Part shown: positions 62,267 to 64,000 of the stretch, piece after piece
How the letters are laid out: every line of letters starts with the position of its first letter
Numbering within the stretch: the stretch's first letter is position 1
DNA from: Chlorobiaceae bacterium
GTDB taxonomy: Bacteria > Bacteroidota > Chlorobiia > Chlorobiales > Chlorobiaceae
DNA length: 64,000 nt
Direction of reading: 5' to 3'
Assembly (NCBI GenBank): GCA_013334565.1
Contig: JAAXXI010000002.1
Span: forward strand, 27,640-91,639
Made by a program: the position numbers and the translations under genes
Notes under the pieces: generated by a model
Database searches by the model: none
What the model was told of the DNA's origin: nothing
The model's input: the letters and a program-made list of their open reading frames with translations, nothing else

Positions 62267-62719
62267 TCACACCCCGTATAAGCATCGAATCGCCGAATAT
62301 TATCAACAGACAACAATCATCATCATCAAACCCTCAGTCCGACACGCACCTGTCACCGCAACAGGAAAATCAGGAGAAATCCGGACAGTCAAGCGTCAGA
62401 AACGCATCTATGTATAGAATCAGGGGAAGCTTGAAAAAAGAATCCGAAAGAAAGCAAAATACCGTCAAACCTTCTTTTTACAGGCTGTTACAACAGCAGG
62501 AAACAGAAGAAATTTAACAATCGTTATACCATTTACAAATAAAATCATCAATCCATACAAGGAAAAAAAGTAAAAAAATAATGGCTATAAATGCTTCAAA
62601 CAGAGTTTTTTTAGCCGTCCGGCCATCGGAATTACGATGGGCATTCGGCAACGGAAAGTTTCCGTCAATGAAGGACAAACCCGGCACCGTAATCAGGGAT
62701 GTTTTTGCCGCGTGGATTT
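62267..62719. other. Gene-free AT-rich region upstream of tlpA
   Basis: About 500 bp with no credible gene; an 82-codon plus-strand frame at 62637-62885 overlaps the RTX gene and a terminator and is rejected. It should hold the tlpA cluster promoter. I see no repeats or riboswitch consensus. Confidence 0.5.
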
Positions 62720-62768
62720 AAAAAAAATCACATGCGGCTTCCTGCAAGCAAGAAAAACCGCATGTGAT
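62720..62768 (-). terminator. Rho-independent terminator of the RTX gene
   Basis: A perfect 11-bp stem (ATCACATGCGG with CCGCATGTGAT) with a 20-base loop is followed on the minus strand by seven T. It lies 17 bp past the RTX stop codon. Confidence 0.85.
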
Positions 62769-62785
62769 CTATTACTCGGCGCAAA

Positions 62786-64000
62786 TCAGGAAATAACCTG
62801 GATATCGCTTGCCGATAATGTGGGATGCGAACCGGTTCCCAGCAATGCAACCTGCACAGCCGCTGCCCCGCCAAGGCCGTCCTGATCGTAGTAGAGCGCG
62901 CCGGAAGACGAGTTATAGATCAACCTGTCGCTGCTGTCGTGGGCACTGATCGCCCCTGCCGCTGCATAGAACTGATCTGAACCGAGGGTGCCGCTCAAGC
63001 TGCCGAGGCCGGTGAAAACAGAGCTGCTGAACTGGAGTTTGTCGGTGCCGTGCACGAAATCGGTGATCGTGTCGATATTGCCCGCTCCCGGCTTCGTATT
63101 AAAGAGAAAAGAGTCGGTGCCGGTTCCTCCGGAAAGCGTATCGTTGCCTGAACCTCCCGAAATGAGATCATTGCCTGCACCTCCAACCAGGATGTTGTTC
63201 CCGCTATTGCCGATCAGGATATTATTCAGTGCGTTACCTGTCCCGTTGATGGATCCCTTGCCTGTCAGGGTGAGGTTTTCAATGTTGGAGCCAAGTGTAT
63301 AGGAGATACTCGACTGAACGGTATCATTCCCCTGATACAAGTTCTCCTTCACGACATCACCTGTACTGTCAACGATGTAGGTATCGTTTCCGGCACCACC
63401 CTGCATCGTATCATTTCCGGAGCCGCCATCGAGGATGTTGTTACCACTGTTGCCGGTTATCACATTGTTCATGGAGTTGCCGGTTCCATTGATCGAAGTG
63501 TTTCCTGTCAGGGTAAGGTTTTCAATATTGGGGCCGAGCATGAACGAGACACTTGATCTGACGTTATCCGTTCCTTCGCTGGAGCTTTCAACAACCTTGT
63601 CCCCTGAACTGTCCACGATATAGGTATCGTTTCCTTTGCCGCCCCGCATCGTGTAATCACCACCGCTGCCGTTGAGCGTGTCGTTTCCGCTGGTGCCTGA
63701 TATACTTTTGCCGCTTTCATGCTCATCATCACTACCGTCAGATGATTCTGAACTCTCATGATCACTTTCTTCTGAATCGGATACAACTGTCTGAGTGGCC
63801 GTCGTGAAGTCATACGTCGTCGTACCGGCATAGTTGTTGCCCGCCAGGTCCCTGATCGATCCCGAGGCGAACATGACAAAGTACTGCGTCCCGCTCGCAA
63901 GGTCCGACGTCGGGTTGATCGTCAGGGTCGAGCCCGATATCGCCAGGTTGCCGCTCGTGGCCGCATCATAGCTCGCAACAACCGTCCCTCCAGCCGAGCC
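62786..64000 (-). CDS. Large RTX (calcium-binding repeat) protein, C-terminal part
   Basis: The frame is open through the right edge, so only the C-terminal 400 or so residues are in view. Residues nearest the edge form an SbsA/Ig-like segment (TINPTSDLASGTQYFVMF and LAGNNYAGTTTYDFTT). An acidic Ser/Glu/Asp linker follows, then RTX nonapeptides: GGKGNDTYIVDS, GGSGNDTMQGGAGNDTYIVD, and GGAGNDLISGGSGNDTLSGG. The C-terminal half has the FNT..ITDFVHGTDKLQF and VALLGTGSHPTL pattern of hemolysin-type or serralysin-like tails. It is probably exported by a type I system and folds on Ca2+. The apparent Met at 63874 is internal. Confidence 0.9.
   Translation of the reverse strand, partial: GSAGGTVVASYDAATSGNLAISGSTLTINPTSDLASGTQYFVMFASGSIRDLAGNNYAGTTTYDFTTATQTVVSDSEESDHESSESSDGSDDEHESGKSISGTSGNDTLNGSGGDYTMRGGKGNDTYIVDSSGDKVVESSSEGTDNVRSSVSFMLGPNIENLTLTGNTSINGTGNSMNNVITGNSGNNILDGGSGNDTMQGGAGNDTYIVDSTGDVVKENLYQGNDTVQSSISYTLGSNIENLTLTGKGSINGTGNALNNILIGNSGNNILVGGAGNDLISGGSGNDTLSGGTGTDSFLFNTKPGAGNIDTITDFVHGTDKLQFSSSVFTGLGSLSGTLGSDQFYAAAGAISAHDSSDRLIYNSSSGALYYDQDGLGGAAAVQVALLGTGSHPTLSASDIQVIS

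Noticed and set aside
62600..62720. Possible c-di-GMP or cobalamin riboswitch (GGACAAACC motif)
   Set aside because: Only a short resemblance; no supporting stems or tetraloop-receptor sequence.
62637..62885. 82-codon plus-strand frame
   Set aside because: It crosses the RTX terminator and the RTX gene; no coding support.

Overview
The window looks like chromosome from a green sulfur bacterium (family Chlorobiaceae). The strongest pointer is a 74-residue chlorosome envelope protein of the CsmB type (41098-41322). Supporting signs are rubredoxin, a class E (CCG-domain anchored) succinate dehydrogenase/fumarate reductase suited to a reductive TCA cycle, hemE, a flavodoxin-PCP_red fusion protein, and atpA-atpG as an isolated pair. 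The DNA is moderately GC-rich and gene-dense. I see no CRISPR, prophage, insertion sequence or rRNA. One tRNA gene (Arg, anticodon CCT) is present. Species cannot be fixed from sequence reading alone.

Layout. 1-6200: a small outer membrane barrel, an M24 peptidase, small membrane proteins, rubredoxin and the transglycosylase MtgA. 6300-9900: tRNA-Arg, mutL, cinA. 9900-18300: threonine biosynthesis (thrA; thrB, thrC) wrapped around atpG-atpA, then a PlsC acyltransferase. 18300-25000: thiM, a TorF-type porin, and a run of permease, class III aminotransferase, CMD-domain protein and O-acetylhomoserine sulfhydrylase. 25200-27800: ribH, gmhA, hemE. 27900-32300: sdhA-sdhB-sdhE and a CBS protein. 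32400-38700: a six-gene operon headed by a CsoR/CstR-type repressor with a clear dyad upstream. It encodes TolC, a drastically shortened adaptor lipoprotein, an RND pump, a P-II-like protein and an MBL-fold hydrolase. 38800-41400: a DUF1997-like protein, a Pro/Ala-rich protein, the flavodoxin-PCP_red fusion and csmB. 41400-46100: a four-gene run that reads as a MurNAc salvage pathway (AmgK-like kinase, MurU-like uridylyltransferase, NamZ/DUF1343 and a sodium:solute symporter). 46100-53800: an atypical SDR, a duplicated pentapeptide-repeat protein, two small unknown proteins, an ArsA-type ATPase, TerC and Kup. 54300-57250: two RlpA paralogues, a methyltransferase and a repeat island. 57250-62100: a tlpA-DUF4266-DUF3570-apbE-dsbD run. 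62786 to the right edge: the C-terminal part of a large RTX protein.

Repeats matter here. A composite dispersed element (A plus C modules) occurs near 2.6, 2.9, 50.4 and 56.7 kb in both orientations. A second family (B) occurs near 26.5, 50.9 and 55.1 kb. Perfect heptanucleotide tandem arrays sit at 57.03-57.18 kb. The best candidates for an under-described system are the repressor-headed RND operon with the mini-adaptor, the NamZ/AmgK/MurU/symporter cluster, the flavodoxin-PCP_red protein beside csmB, and the DUF4266/DUF3570/ApbE redox cluster. All functions are inferred from motifs read by eye; no database search was run.
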